Assembly (NCBI GenBank): GCA_934754425.1 | Contig: CAKVIN010000025.1 | Coordinates: 1-30,568 of the forward strand | Source: an uncultured Candidatus Melainabacteria bacterium | GTDB taxonomy: Bacteria; Cyanobacteriota; Vampirovibrionia; Gastranaerophilales; Gastranaerophilaceae | DNA: 30,568 bases | Direction: 5' to 3' | Shown: one piece after another, positions 1 through 8,054 of the stretch | Numbering within the stretch: position 1 is the first letter of the stretch | How the letters are laid out: the number at the start of each line of letters is the position of its first letter | The notes under the pieces: generated by a model | What the model saw: only the letters and a program-made list of their open reading frames with translations | Databases searched by the model: none | Told to the model about the DNA's origin: nothing | Position numbers and translations under genes: made by a program

Positions 1-302
1 TCTATAAAAGAAAAGTTTGCCGTTTTGAAAATGGCAAACATTAAATAAACACGAGGATATTAAGAGAGAGTATAAAAAAAATTTGTTCTAAGTTCTTTAT
101 CTTACGTTTCGATTTTCGAACTTTTTTGTTTTTTGTTTTCCTTCTTTTGATCTTACATCTATATAAAGTATTTTTGTTTTCTAAAATTGCCTATTTTTTT
201 TAAAATTTTTATTAGTTTTTACAAACCTTAAAACTGTATACATCTATCATGTAATTCATATATATTATTGAAATAATCTGAATATCTAGTAATTAAGTTT
301 GC
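1..302. other. Non-coding AT-rich stretch upstream of gyrA
   Basis: I find no convincing gene here. The stretch is strongly T-rich, especially 110-225. It holds an 11-bp hairpin at 15-39 (arms GTTTGCC and GGCAAAC plus A/T and G-T pairs). The hairpin has no T-run on its + strand 3' side; on the minus strand it is followed by a T-rich tract, so it could be a weak terminator or just the 3' flank of a gene outside the window. A five-codon ORF, ATG GCA AAC ATT AAA TAA at 31-48, repeats the first codons of rpsT (see findings). No tRNA cloverleaf was seen. Confidence 0.5.
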
Positions 303-330
303 TTTACACGAACCTTTTTTATGTTAATAT
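303..330 (+). promoter_or_regulatory. Sigma-70-type promoter of gyrA
   Basis: A TTTACA -35 box (303-308) and a TAATAT -10 box (325-330) are 16 nt apart. A TG dinucleotide at 322-323 gives an extended -10. The predicted start is near 337, leaving a leader of about 80 nt before the TTG start of gyrA. Read by eye only. Confidence 0.55.
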
Positions 331-415
331 ATTATTATATAGGGGATAAATCGTGCTTAGTTAAGCTTATAAATGGTTTAAATACTCCTGTAAAAAAGGA
401 TAGAGGAGAAAAATT

Positions 416-2953
416 TTGGCTCAACAAAATATGTTTTCAGACGGTAAAATTGTACCGGTTAATATTAGAGAAGAAATGAAAAAGTGCTATATTGACTACG
501 CAATGAGTGTTATTGTAGGTCGTGCACTTCCTGATGTAAGAGACGGTTTAAAACCTGTTCACAGACGTATTTTATACGCAATGAATGAATTGGGTATGAC
601 ACCGGATAAACCATTTAAGAAATGTGCCCGTATCGTTGGTGAAGTACTTGGTAAATACCACCCACACGGTGATAGCTCTGTATATGAAGCTCTTGTCCGT
701 TTGGCACAAGACTTTAACACAAGATACCTTGTTGTAGATGGTCATGGTAACTTCGGTTCTGTTGATGGTGATGGAGCTGCTGCAATGCGTTATACAGAAG
801 CACGTATGCACAAAATCACAACGTCTATGCTTGCTGATATTGATTGTGAAACTGTTGATTTTGAGCCAAACTTCGACGGTTCTTTAGAAGAGCCTTCTGT
901 ATTGCCTGTAAGATTGCCAATGCTGCTACTAAATGGTTCATCTGGTATCGCTGTTGGTATGGCAACAAATATTCCTCCTCACAACTTAAATGAAGTTGTA
1001 GACGGTACAATCGCTTTGATTGATAATCCGCAAATTACAATTGAAGGATTGATGGAACACATAAAAGGTCCGGATTTCCCAACAGCAGCAACTATTGTAG
1101 GTTTATCAGACATTAAACAAGCTTATGAAACAGGTCGTGGTTCTATCAAGATGTCTGCGGTTGCGACTATTGAAGAAATCCCTGGAGGAGCAGGACGACA
1201 AACCAGAACAGCAATTATTGTAACTGAAATTCCTTATCAGGTTAACAAAGCTATGCTTATCCAAAAAATTGCAGATTTGGTTAAAGAACAAAAGATTAAC
1301 GGTATTTCTGATATCAGAGATGAATCTGATAGAGAAGGTATGCGTATAGTGATTGAACTTAAGCGTGATGCGAAGCCGGAAGTTGTTAAAAATAATTTAT
1401 TTAAGTTTACACAATTGGCAACAACATTTGGTGTAAATATGGTTACTTTGTGTGGTAAACAGCCAAGATTACTAAATTTATATGAAGTATTAAATGAATT
1501 TGTTGAACACAGAGTTGAAATTGTTACAAGAAGAACAATTTACTTCTTGAAGAAAGCAAAGATTCGTGCCCATATTTTAGCAGGCTTATTAATTGCTTTA
1601 GGTTCTTTAGATGAAGTTATTGAACTTATTAAAAAATCTAAAACAACAGAAGAAGCAAGAAATGGTTTAATGAGCAGGTTCGGTCTTGATGTTGATCAGG
1701 CTAATGCAATATTAGAAATGCAATTAAGAAGATTAACAGGATTAGAACAAGACAAAATCAAGAATGAATATGATGAACTCCTTAAGAAAATTACTGAATA
1801 CGAAGGAATTCTTGCTGATAGACAAAAAGTTTTAGATATCATTAAGGCTGAACTTCTTGAAGATAAAGAAAAATACGGCGACGATAGAAAAACTCAAATT
1901 GTTCCGGAGCAAGGTGAAGTTACAATCGAAGATTTAACTCCTAATACTCCTATGGCAGTATTTATTACTCATCAAGGTTATTTGAAGAGAATTTCTTTGG
2001 ACACGTTTGAAAGACAAAATCGAGCAACTCGTGGTAAAGCCGGCATGAAGACTAAGGATGATGATGATATTCAGCATTTCTTCACAGCAATGATGCATGA
2101 CAAAGTATTGTTCTTCTCTTCTAAGGGTATTGTATACAGCCTTAATGTATATGACTTCCCAGAAGGTGGCAGACAATCTAAGGGCTTGCCTATTGTTAAC
2201 GTATTACCGATTGAACAAGGTGAAAAAATTACAGCTGTAGTTCCTGTAAGCAATTTCTCACATGATATGAACTTGATTATGTTAACTCAAAAGGGTTATA
2301 TTAAGAGAATTGAACTTGACAATTTTGCAAGCATTAGAAGAAGCGGTATTATTGCTATTTCTCTTGAAGAAGGCGATAAGTTGAATTGGGTAAAACTTGC
2401 TAATCCAAACGATGAAATAATTATTGGTACATCTTGCGGTATGGCAATCAGATTCCCTATTGAAGATTTAAGACCATTAGGAAGAAGTGCAAGAGGTGTA
2501 AACTCTATGAAACTAAGAGCTGCCGATACTATTATTGGCTGTGATATTGTTCCTAGAAATTATGATGCGGATTTACTCGTTGTAACTTCTGACGGTTTTG
2601 GCAAACGAACTAAGCTTTCTGAATTCAGAACACAAAATCGAGGTGGAATCGGTCTTATTGCAACCAAGTTTAAATCAAATATGTCTAGATTAGTTGCTTT
2701 AACTATCGTAGAAGAAAAAGACGAAATTATGATGGTTACAGCAAATGGTATTGTTACAAGAATCAAAGCAGGTGATATTTCTTGCCAAGGCAGACCTGCG
2801 ACTGGTGTAAGGGCTCAAAACTTAACTGATAATGACACAGTTGTATCAGTTAACAAAATAGTTAATACAGATAAGAGTGATGATGAAACAACTCCAACCG
2901 GAGGTTGTCCTGCTGAAACAACTGAAGGCGAACAAGGAACACTAACAGAATAA
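416..2953 (+). CDS. gyrA: DNA gyrase subunit A
   Basis: This is the breakage-reunion subunit of type IIA topoisomerase, which with GyrB introduces negative supercoils into DNA. The 845-aa protein has the N-terminal domain with the catalytic tyrosine in AAAMRYTEAR (Tyr126, matching E. coli Tyr122). The quinolone-determining region HPHGDSSVYE carries Ser87 and Glu91 at the E. coli Ser83/Asp87 positions. A six-bladed C-terminal pinwheel and an acidic tail follow. The GyrA box is not the usual QRRGGKG but the degenerate QNRATRGKAG (534-543), a form I recall from cyanobacteria. The start is TTG: AGAGGAG at 402-408 is 7 nt away, whereas the next ATG (codon 6) is too far from it. ParC is the alternative, but the length and full C-terminal domain favour GyrA. 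The gene is monocistronic, with its own promoter and terminator. Confidence 0.93.
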   Translation: MAQQNMFSDGKIVPVNIREEMKKCYIDYAMSVIVGRALPDVRDGLKPVHRRILYAMNELGMTPDKPFKKCARIVGEVLGKYHPHGDSSVYEALVRLAQDFNTRYLVVDGHGNFGSVDGDGAAAMRYTEARMHKITTSMLADIDCETVDFEPNFDGSLEEPSVLPVRLPMLLLNGSSGIAVGMATNIPPHNLNEVVDGTIALIDNPQITIEGLMEHIKGPDFPTAATIVGLSDIKQAYETGRGSIKMSAVATIEEIPGGAGRQTRTAIIVTEIPYQVNKAMLIQKIADLVKEQKINGISDIRDESDREGMRIVIELKRDAKPEVVKNNLFKFTQLATTFGVNMVTLCGKQPRLLNLYEVLNEFVEHRVEIVTRRTIYFLKKAKIRAHILAGLLIALGSLDEVIELIKKSKTTEEARNGLMSRFGLDVDQANAILEMQLRRLTGLEQDKIKNEYDELLKKITEYEGILADRQKVLDIIKAELLEDKEKYGDDRKTQIVPEQGEVTIEDLTPNTPMAVFITHQGYLKRISLDTFERQNRATRGKAGMKTKDDDDIQHFFTAMMHDKVLFFSSKGIVYSLNVYDFPEGGRQSKGLPIVNVLPIEQGEKITAVVPVSNFSHDMNLIMLTQKGYIKRIELDNFASIRRSGIIAISLEEGDKLNWVKLANPNDEIIIGTSCGMAIRFPIEDLRPLGRSARGVNSMKLRAADTIIGCDIVPRNYDADLLVVTSDGFGKRTKLSEFRTQNRGGIGLIATKFKSNMSRLVALTIVEEKDEIMMVTANGIVTRIKAGDISCQGRPATGVRAQNLTDNDTVVSVNKIVNTDKSDDETTPTGGCPAETTEGEQGTLTE

Positions 2954-2974
2954 TTTTTAAATAATTAGTAAGTA

Positions 2975-3017
2975 TAAAAAACGAGAAGTTAAACTATATC
3001 TCACTTCTCGTTTTTTT
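2975..3017 (+). terminator. Intrinsic terminator of gyrA
   Basis: Arms ACGAGAAGT (2981-2989) and ACTTCTCGT (3003-3011) form a 9-bp stem extended by flanking A/T pairs. A run of seven T residues follows directly. Confidence 0.88.
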
Positions 3018-3108
3018 AATTTGTAAGTTTATAGACTTTTGTTCTTGCCATACATTCTTTTTTTTGTTAAACTTAAATGGTAGATTAGGTAAAAGAGGAG
3101 TTTTTATT

Positions 3109-3912
3109 ATGGATTTAATGAAGGGTAAAAAAGGTATAATTTTTGGTGTATCTAATACTCACGGTATAGCTTATGGTATAGCAAAACAATTATTTGACGA
3201 AGGTGCTGATATTGCTTTTACATACGCTGGTGAAGCTATGGAAAAAAGAGTTCGTCCAATTGCTGAAGGAATGAATGCTAAATTAATTATGAGTTGTGAC
3301 GTTACTAAAGAAGAAGAAGTTGAAGCAGTTTTCAAAGAATGTGAAAAAATCTACGGTAAATTAGACTTTGTAGTTCACGCAGTTGCTTTTGCTCCAAAAG
3401 AAGATTTAATGGGCAGATTTGTTGATACTTCTAAAGAAGGTTGGGATATCGCTCTTGGCGTAAGTGCTTATTCTTTAGTAAGAGTTTGTCGCCATGCTGA
3501 ACCTATTATGAATGAAGGTAGCTCAATTTTTGCATTAACTTACCTAGGTTCAATTCTTTCTGTTCCAAGCTACAACGTAATGGGTGTTGCTAAAGCTGCA
3601 TTAGAATCAGCTATGAGATTCTTAGCTGTAGACTTAGGCCCTAAAGGTATCAGAGTTAACTGCTTATCATCTGGTCCAGTTAAAACATTGGCTTCTATGG
3701 GTATTGCAGGCTTCTCAAAAATGCTTAAAGCTGCAACATTAAGAGCTCCATTAAAGAAAAATGTTTCTTTAGAAGATGTTGGTAGAGCTGGTTTATACTT
3801 AGCTTCTGACCTTTCAAGCGGTACTACAGGTGAAGTTCTATATTGTGATTGCGGTTGTCGTTCTGCTTATGCTTCTTCAGAAGAAATGGATATTATTTCT
3901 AAAGCTGAATAA
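3109..3912 (+). CDS. fabI: Enoyl-[acyl-carrier-protein] reductase (NADH), FabI type
   Basis: FabI catalyses the last reductive step of each cycle of type II fatty acid synthesis, reducing trans-2-enoyl-ACP in the cytoplasm. The 267-aa protein is an atypical short-chain dehydrogenase with a FabI-style nucleotide-binding start (GVSNTHGIAYGIA). Its catalytic set is Tyr145, Tyr155 and Lys162, in the pattern YLGSILSVPSYNVMGVAKA. The segment after it (LSSGPVKTLASMGI) is the substrate-loop region of FabI. Length is normal for the family (about 260). I chose the ATG at 3109 because AGAGGAG (3094-3100) lies 8 nt upstream; an in-frame TTG at 3064 would add 15 residues without a ribosome site. The gene stands alone between two terminators. 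Confidence 0.94.
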   Translation: MDLMKGKKGIIFGVSNTHGIAYGIAKQLFDEGADIAFTYAGEAMEKRVRPIAEGMNAKLIMSCDVTKEEEVEAVFKECEKIYGKLDFVVHAVAFAPKEDLMGRFVDTSKEGWDIALGVSAYSLVRVCRHAEPIMNEGSSIFALTYLGSILSVPSYNVMGVAKAALESAMRFLAVDLGPKGIRVNCLSSGPVKTLASMGIAGFSKMLKAATLRAPLKKNVSLEDVGRAGLYLASDLSSGTTGEVLYCDCGCRSAYASSEEMDIISKAE

Positions 3913-3924
3913 TTATAAAATTAA

Positions 3925-3959
3925 CAAAGCGAACTCAAACAAGCTTGAGTTCGCTTTTA
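3925..3959 (+). terminator. Intrinsic terminator of fabI
   Basis: Arms AAGCGAACTCAA (3927-3938) and TTGAGTTCGCTT (3945-3956) form a strong 12-bp stem with a 6-nt loop, running into TTTT. Confidence 0.88.
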
Positions 3960-3978
3960 TATATTAAAGGTATTAAAT

Positions 3979-4362
3979 ATGAAAAAAATCTTAACAACTT
4001 TAGTTTTGTTACTAACTTTAATTAATGGAGCATTATCCGTTAAAGCAATGAATTATGATGAAGCTATTAAGCAATCAAAACCAATTGTATTATTAATATA
4101 TTCTGATTGGGCAGATGATTTAGATAAAGTAAACAAAAGTTTTGTTGATGCTCAAAATAGTTATAGTAATACTTATAATTTTGTAAGACTTAATATTGCT
4201 TCCCAAGAAGCAAAGAATTTTAATAAAAAATATTATTTTTATCCGAACCTTCCATACATTCTTTTATTAAAAGACAGTGGTAGAATTTCAAGATATCTTA
4301 CAAAAGAAAATATTATTAATACATCTAGTTTTAACGAAAAATTAAAATTTTTTATAAACTAA
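3979..4362 (+). CDS. Secreted thioredoxin-fold protein lacking the CXXC motif
   Basis: A 127-aa protein with a clear Sec signal peptide (Lys-Lys, a hydrophobic core at residues 5-20, likely cut after VKA near residue 23), so it is probably periplasmic. The mature part looks like a thioredoxin fold. KPIVLLIYSDWADDLDKV aligns by eye with the thioredoxin strand and active-site turn, and PNLPYILLL aligns with the cis-proline strand. The two redox cysteines are replaced (WADD where WCxxC would be), so it cannot act as a normal disulfide oxidoreductase. A binding or chaperone-like role is more likely, but this is a guess. AAAGG at 3966-3970 sets the ATG at 3979. It lies alone between two terminators, so context gives no function. 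Confidence 0.7.
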   Translation: MKKILTTLVLLLTLINGALSVKAMNYDEAIKQSKPIVLLIYSDWADDLDKVNKSFVDAQNSYSNTYNFVRLNIASQEAKNFNKKYYFYPNLPYILLLKDSGRISRYLTKENIINTSSFNEKLKFFIN

Positions 4363-4394
4363 ATAAAGAAAAAATTAGAAATCAAATTTTTATT

Positions 4395-4437
4395 GACCTA
4401 AAAACCAAATAAAAACCGGTTTTTAGGTTATTTTTTG
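4395..4437 (+). terminator. Intrinsic terminator after the thioredoxin-like gene
   Basis: Arms ACCTAAAAACC (4396-4406) and GGTTTTTAGGT (4418-4428) form an 11-bp perfect stem, followed by TATTTTTT. It is oriented for the + strand only; the converging tolC-like gene ends just beyond it. Confidence 0.82.
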
Positions 4438-4443
4438 TAAAAT

Positions 4444-5802
4444 TTATAAATTTTTATTTGTATAATCAATACCACCAACAGCATTATAAAGTGATATTGT
4501 TGAAATAACATTATCTATTGTTGCTGCAATATTTCTTTGCTTAGTTATATACAAATTAATTTCCGATTTGATTTCATCAAGCTTTGAAGAATCGCCGATA
4601 TTAAACTGACGTTCTGCAAGAGTGTGTTTTTTACATTCTATCGCTAAATCTTCATTTGTTTTATCAAGATTAGCTTTTGTAGTTTTTGTTTCAACTAATG
4701 CATCATTAACTTCTTGAATAGACGTTAAGACAGTTTTTTCATAATTTTCTACCGCTTTTTTGTATTCATATTTGTTAATTCTATATTTTGCAAGTCTTGC
4801 CCCCCCTGTAAATAAATCCCAACTTGGTGCAATTCCTGCATTTGCAAGAAATGTTTCACCTGCAAAAATCCTATTCCATTTGTAAGCATTGAATCCCAGA
4901 TTACCAAACAATATAAATTTTGGTAAAAAATCACGTCTTGCAATTTTTACATCTAGTCCGGTTTTTTTAGCATAACTTTCTGCGGATAATAAATCGGGGC
5001 GATATTGAATTACAGTAGTACTAAGAGAATCTGGTGTTGATGGATATTTTAATGAATCAAATTTCGCATGATCAATTTCTATATCTGAATTCTGGCTTAA
5101 TAAAACAATCATTTCATTATTTAAAAGTTTTTTATTTTCTTTTAAAGTATTCATATCTTTTTCAAATAAGACTAAAATTTGTTTTTCATCTAAAAGTTCA
5201 TTAATAGATGCTAAACCGGCATTATACTTTTTTTCAGTCATTTGAACAATTTCTTTTTGTAATTCTATAATATGTTCCAAATTTTTTTCCAAGGCATCAA
5301 TTTTTATAAGATTAAAATAATCAGATGCAAAAGTGGATGTTATATAAATATAAGTGGCTCTTTCTTGTTGTTCGGCAATTTCTTTTTGTTTTTTTGCACT
5401 TTTTCGTGCTAAATAATTTTGTCCCCAAATATCAATTTCATAAGAAGCGTTTAGTGGTAAAAATATTTCATTTTGCACATATTTTGGAATAACAACATTT
5501 CCAAATACAGTTTTAGGACCTCTAAAAACTCTCGAAAAGCTACTATCAAAACTGGCACTTGGCAACTGATTTGAAGCTGCTAGTCTAATATTTTCTTCTG
5601 ATTGTTTGGTTTTTAGTGCTGCAATTCTTAAATCATGATTATTTTGATAAAGAGTTTGCATGTGATTAATAAGTATTTCATCGTTATAATTTTTCCAATA
5701 ATCAAGATTTACATACTCAAGCTTATTATTTACCATATCTTTTGCGTAGCAAGGTAATGTTAGTAATAAAAAAAATATTATTAAAAAATTTTTAAATGTC
5801 AT
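4444..5802 (-). CDS. TolC/NodT-type outer-membrane efflux channel protein
   Basis: The outer-membrane factor that forms the exit duct of tripartite pumps. From the chosen start the protein has 452 aa, with a signal peptide (hydrophobic FLIIFFLLLTLPCYA, likely cut after YA). It then shows the two tandem alpha-helical OEP repeats, with typical patterns such as NHDLRIAALKTKQSEENIRLAA and, in the second half, QYRPDLLSAESYAKKTGLDVKIARRDFLPKF read as separate blocks. I place the start at 5802; the longer frame (to 5886) would run through the operator and lacks a ribosome site, whereas AAGGA lies about 11 nt upstream of 5802. The palindrome at 5820-5841 is identical to the one before marR, so it probably belongs to the MarR-EmrAB regulon and serves as the outer-membrane partner of that pump. 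Confidence 0.85.
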   Translation of the reverse strand: MTFKNFLIIFFLLLTLPCYAKDMVNNKLEYVNLDYWKNYNDEILINHMQTLYQNNHDLRIAALKTKQSEENIRLAASNQLPSASFDSSFSRVFRGPKTVFGNVVIPKYVQNEIFLPLNASYEIDIWGQNYLARKSAKKQKEIAEQQERATYIYITSTFASDYFNLIKIDALEKNLEHIIELQKEIVQMTEKKYNAGLASINELLDEKQILVLFEKDMNTLKENKKLLNNEMIVLLSQNSDIEIDHAKFDSLKYPSTPDSLSTTVIQYRPDLLSAESYAKKTGLDVKIARRDFLPKFILFGNLGFNAYKWNRIFAGETFLANAGIAPSWDLFTGGARLAKYRINKYEYKKAVENYEKTVLTSIQEVNDALVETKTTKANLDKTNEDLAIECKKHTLAERQFNIGDSSKLDEIKSEINLYITKQRNIAATIDNVISTISLYNAVGGIDYTNKNL

Positions 5803-5860
5803 ATTTACACTTATCCTTCTTGTGTTATTATGATAACACAAAATTTTCTTATAAAACAAG
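5801..5860. repeat. Promoter-region direct repeat, copy A (working tolC start, decayed marR start)
   Basis: 5801-5842 matches 8339-8380 at 39 of 42 positions, in the same orientation. Beyond the 42 bp the likeness continues rightward: TTATAAAACAAG (5849-5860) corresponds to TTATGAAACAAG (8388-8399) at the marR start, so the marR ATG has become ATA here. Copy A therefore looks like the former tolC/marR intergenic region, now keeping only the tolC side. Confidence 0.8.
5820..5841. promoter_or_regulatory. MarR-type operator in the tolC promoter
   Basis: Perfect 9-bp arms TTGTGTTAT and ATAACACAA are separated by TATG. The same 22 bp occurs at 8358-8379 upstream of the marR gene. It ends 18 nt upstream of the tolC start codon, and a possible minus-strand -10 (TATCAT) lies inside it, as expected for repression by occlusion. 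MarR binding is inferred from the palindrome and from the autoregulation typical of this family. Confidence 0.75.
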
Positions 5861-5863
5861 AAT

Positions 5864-6165
5864 TTACAAAATTGAACAAATATCACTATAAGAAGAAAAA
5901 ACTCTTAATATATACAAATAATCATTATCCGATTTGTATAATACTAAATAATTTTTCTTAACTACATAGAATTTTACATCTTTGTATGTAAAATCTATTC
6001 TTTGTTTACCAAGATTGGGATACATAGTTAAAACATCAAATATAGCATAAAAATACTTTAGTATTTTTTTGCTGCATCTGGATTATCTTTAGCAATATAA
6101 TTACTTATAAAAATTAAATCTTCTTCTGCTTTATTTAAGATTTGCAGTTTAAGTTGGTTATTCAT
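5864..6165 (-). pseudogene. ParE-family toxin, reading frame broken (or programmed) at an A7 run
   Basis: The gene starts at ATG 6165, overlapping the parD-like antitoxin by 8 nt (ATGAATAA). Frame 0 gives 35 residues, ending ..NPDAAKKY, and stops at 6058-6060. Moving back one base within the seven A residues (6064-6070) opens a frame to TAA at 5864-5866. Joined, this makes a 100-aa ParE: EEDLIFISNYIAKDNPDAAKK, then ILKYFYAIFDVL, MYPNLGKQRIDF, KFYVVKKNYLVLYK and ILRVFSSYSD, which is the whole RelE/ParE fold in order. ParE toxins typically poison DNA gyrase. Three readings are possible: a loss-of-function mutation, a homopolymer sequencing error, or programmed -1 frameshifting, since gcA AAA AAA is a proper slippery heptamer. 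It was not in the supplied gene calls because each half is short. Confidence 0.8.
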
Positions 6166-6403
6166 ACTTGGCAATCAAGTTCCTCATAACTTCATGCCCA
6201 TCTTTAAAATTTCCTTTATCAAGCTCTACTAAAGCATCTTCAATATCTTTATTAAGCATATCGATTCTTGGCTGCAAGATATTTTTTTTTGTAATTAATA
6301 ATGTCAATGCTTCTTGAATAATCTGATTAACAGAACCATATAGACCAGTTGCCATTTGTTCTTGAATAAATTTGTCAAAATTTTTATTTAAAGATATTTC
6401 CAT
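6158..6403 (-). CDS. ParD-like ribbon-helix-helix antitoxin
   Basis: An 81-aa protein. The N-terminal ISLNKNFDKFIQEQMATGLYGSVNQIIQEALTLL, read as a strand and two helices, is the ParD ribbon-helix-helix pattern, with the usual conserved GxYGSxxxxxxxAL core. The acidic C-terminal half would wrap the toxin. As an antitoxin it should bind ParE and repress its own operon. AAGGAG lies just before the ATG. The gene overlaps the toxin gene by 8 nt, the common antitoxin-first order. The family is clear; the exact toxin target is inferred. Confidence 0.85.
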   Translation of the reverse strand: MEISLNKNFDKFIQEQMATGLYGSVNQIIQEALTLLITKKNILQPRIDMLNKDIEDALVELDKGNFKDGHEVMRNLIAKYE

Positions 6404-6421
6404 AGTTACTCCTTCTAATAT

Positions 6422-6467
6422 ATTTTAACAAATTATGCAAAAACTTCAATGAAAATAAATGCATAAT
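6422..6467 (-). promoter_or_regulatory. Promoter and possible autoregulatory site of the parDE-like operon
   Basis: On the minus strand, TTGAAG (6449-6444) and TAAAAT (6427-6422) are spaced 16 nt. Inverted arms ATTATGC (6432-6438) and GCATAAT (6461-6467) bracket the -35 region and could be half-sites for the ParD-like repressor. The operator role is inferred. Confidence 0.5.
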
Positions 6468-6512
6468 GAAAATTTTGGATTTTTCCATTAATACAATTTA
6501 TCAAATGATAAC

Positions 6513-8054
6513 TTACTCTATCTCAGTGTATTGTACATATCCCCAGTAATCATCAAATACATCCAATGGAATTGCTACTGTTTTGCTTGTATCCCAAGGA
6601 TTTTTCAAATAAATATTTTTATCATCTATGTCATACACTGCATAAGCGTGAGCAGTTGCAATATCATCTTTATATTTAGCATCTTTTGGAACATCCTTAA
6701 CTATAAATCCCCAGAGTTTGCTAAAAGGATCTATAGTACAAGTCATTATAATATTATTATTTTTAAGTTGTTTTTTTATTTCTTGCGGCTCAGGTTTTGA
6801 TCCTAACATTTGAGCTAATGTTTGCCATTTTTTATTTGTTCCTAGTAATAAGTCAAACGCAGATGAAGGGTTTCCGCCATTTTTTATACCTAAAATATTA
6901 TAATGTTTTTCTGCCGCTAATTCCAAAATCCTCACATCTGTGTCACCTTCAGCAAAATCGTCTGCAGAAAGTATTTCTAATGCACTTACAGTATAAGCTT
7001 TATCTGCACCTTTGAATTTAACTGTATATGTACCATCTTTATTATCTTTAATTGTGTTATCTAAAATAGCCTGTCCTTTTGAAGAACGTTGAATCGCAGA
7101 AATTGATGATAAAAACCAGCAATCTCCAATTTGTCCTTGATAAAAACTTTTATCGATTTTTGCATTTCCTTTTTTATCTTGCCATTTTAGTGAATTCGCA
7201 CAGCAGTCATTCAAATACTTGATTACTCGAGTTTTAACATCATTGTCCAGCCCCCATTCTCCATTAATTGCATCTAATAAGGACTCACCATAATTATTTT
7301 TATAGTTTTGGAGAACTGTTACGATATTTTCATTATTTATCTGTTTAATATGTTGTTCGAAATTTTTACCAGTAGTAGGTAAACCGATTTTATTTTTGGC
7401 AGTTATATCTTTGTACAAATTATCACTTATAGGGTCGTCTAAATTCCAACTTTGAGATTTTTTATCAAATTTTTTGAGCTTAATAATATTTCCATTTTTA
7501 TCATATTTAGTCATTTTTACATTGGTATTTATATAATAATTTCCATTTTTATAACTTCCAAATTCAGCTATAAATTTACCAGTTTTTTTATCACTTATTT
7601 CAATTCTACTAAAATCTTCATCATAATATGCTTTTTTATATTTATATTTGTTTTCTGGATACTTTTGCTTTAAATTATTCATCAGTTTTGTATCAGTATT
7701 AGTTCTTGTTTTTGCAAAAGATTTTTTTATCGTATTATTAACAATATTAATAAATTTTATAATATCATCAGGTGACATTTTCAATTTAGATAAAACATTG
7801 TTTTGTTTTAGAATCTTCTTTACTTCGTCTGTAGTTATTTCTCTATTGTTATCTACGTCTGCATCAACAAGATTATTCCATATTGTTCTTATTTCGTCAG
7901 CATCGAGTTTTCCATTTTTATTTTTATCAAAAATAGATAGTACTTTATTAAAAATTGCTTGAGTTTTTTCATCATTTGATTTTAAAACCATTTTGCCGTT
8001 ATACATTGTAAAATTATTAGTACTTTTATCGTCATATTCAAAAAAGTTTTGCAT
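6513..8054 (-). CDS. EF-hand calpain-like cysteine protease (peptidase family C2)
   Basis: A 513-aa protein without a signal peptide or membrane segment. Residues 43-54 (DKNKNGKLDADE) form a canonical EF-hand calcium loop. Residues 66-77 (DVDNNREITTDE) form a second, slightly degenerate one. A lysine-rich middle region of about 200 residues follows. The C-terminal part is a calpain catalytic core: oxyanion Gln306 and catalytic Cys312 in QGQIGDCWFLSS, His469 in TAHAYAV, and Asn485 in LKNPWDT. All three catalytic residues are present, so it should be an active protease, plausibly calcium-dependent. AAGGAG precedes the ATG. It lies in a cassette with the ParDE pair between the duplicated tolC/marR promoter copies, suggesting gain by transfer. 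N-terminal Tyr-Asn-Gly at 18-20 weakly resembles the FKG leader described in the findings. Confidence 0.87.
   Translation of the reverse strand: MQNFFEYDDKSTNNFTMYNGKMVLKSNDEKTQAIFNKVLSIFDKNKNGKLDADEIRTIWNNLVDADVDNNREITTDEVKKILKQNNVLSKLKMSPDDIIKFINIVNNTIKKSFAKTRTNTDTKLMNNLKQKYPENKYKYKKAYYDEDFSRIEISDKKTGKFIAEFGSYKNGNYYINTNVKMTKYDKNGNIIKLKKFDKKSQSWNLDDPISDNLYKDITAKNKIGLPTTGKNFEQHIKQINNENIVTVLQNYKNNYGESLLDAINGEWGLDNDVKTRVIKYLNDCCANSLKWQDKKGNAKIDKSFYQGQIGDCWFLSSISAIQRSSKGQAILDNTIKDNKDGTYTVKFKGADKAYTVSALEILSADDFAEGDTDVRILELAAEKHYNILGIKNGGNPSSAFDLLLGTNKKWQTLAQMLGSKPEPQEIKKQLKNNNIIMTCTIDPFSKLWGFIVKDVPKDAKYKDDIATAHAYAVYDIDDKNIYLKNPWDTSKTVAIPLDVFDDYWGYVQYTEIE

Noticed and set aside
15..39. Hairpin at the left edge as a + strand terminator
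   Set aside because: No T-run follows it on the + strand; kept only as an unassigned hairpin.
825..2766. Several leftward ORFs of 60-80 aa inside gyrA
   Set aside because: They are antisense shadows with low-complexity composition and no ribosome sites; gyrA fully explains the region.
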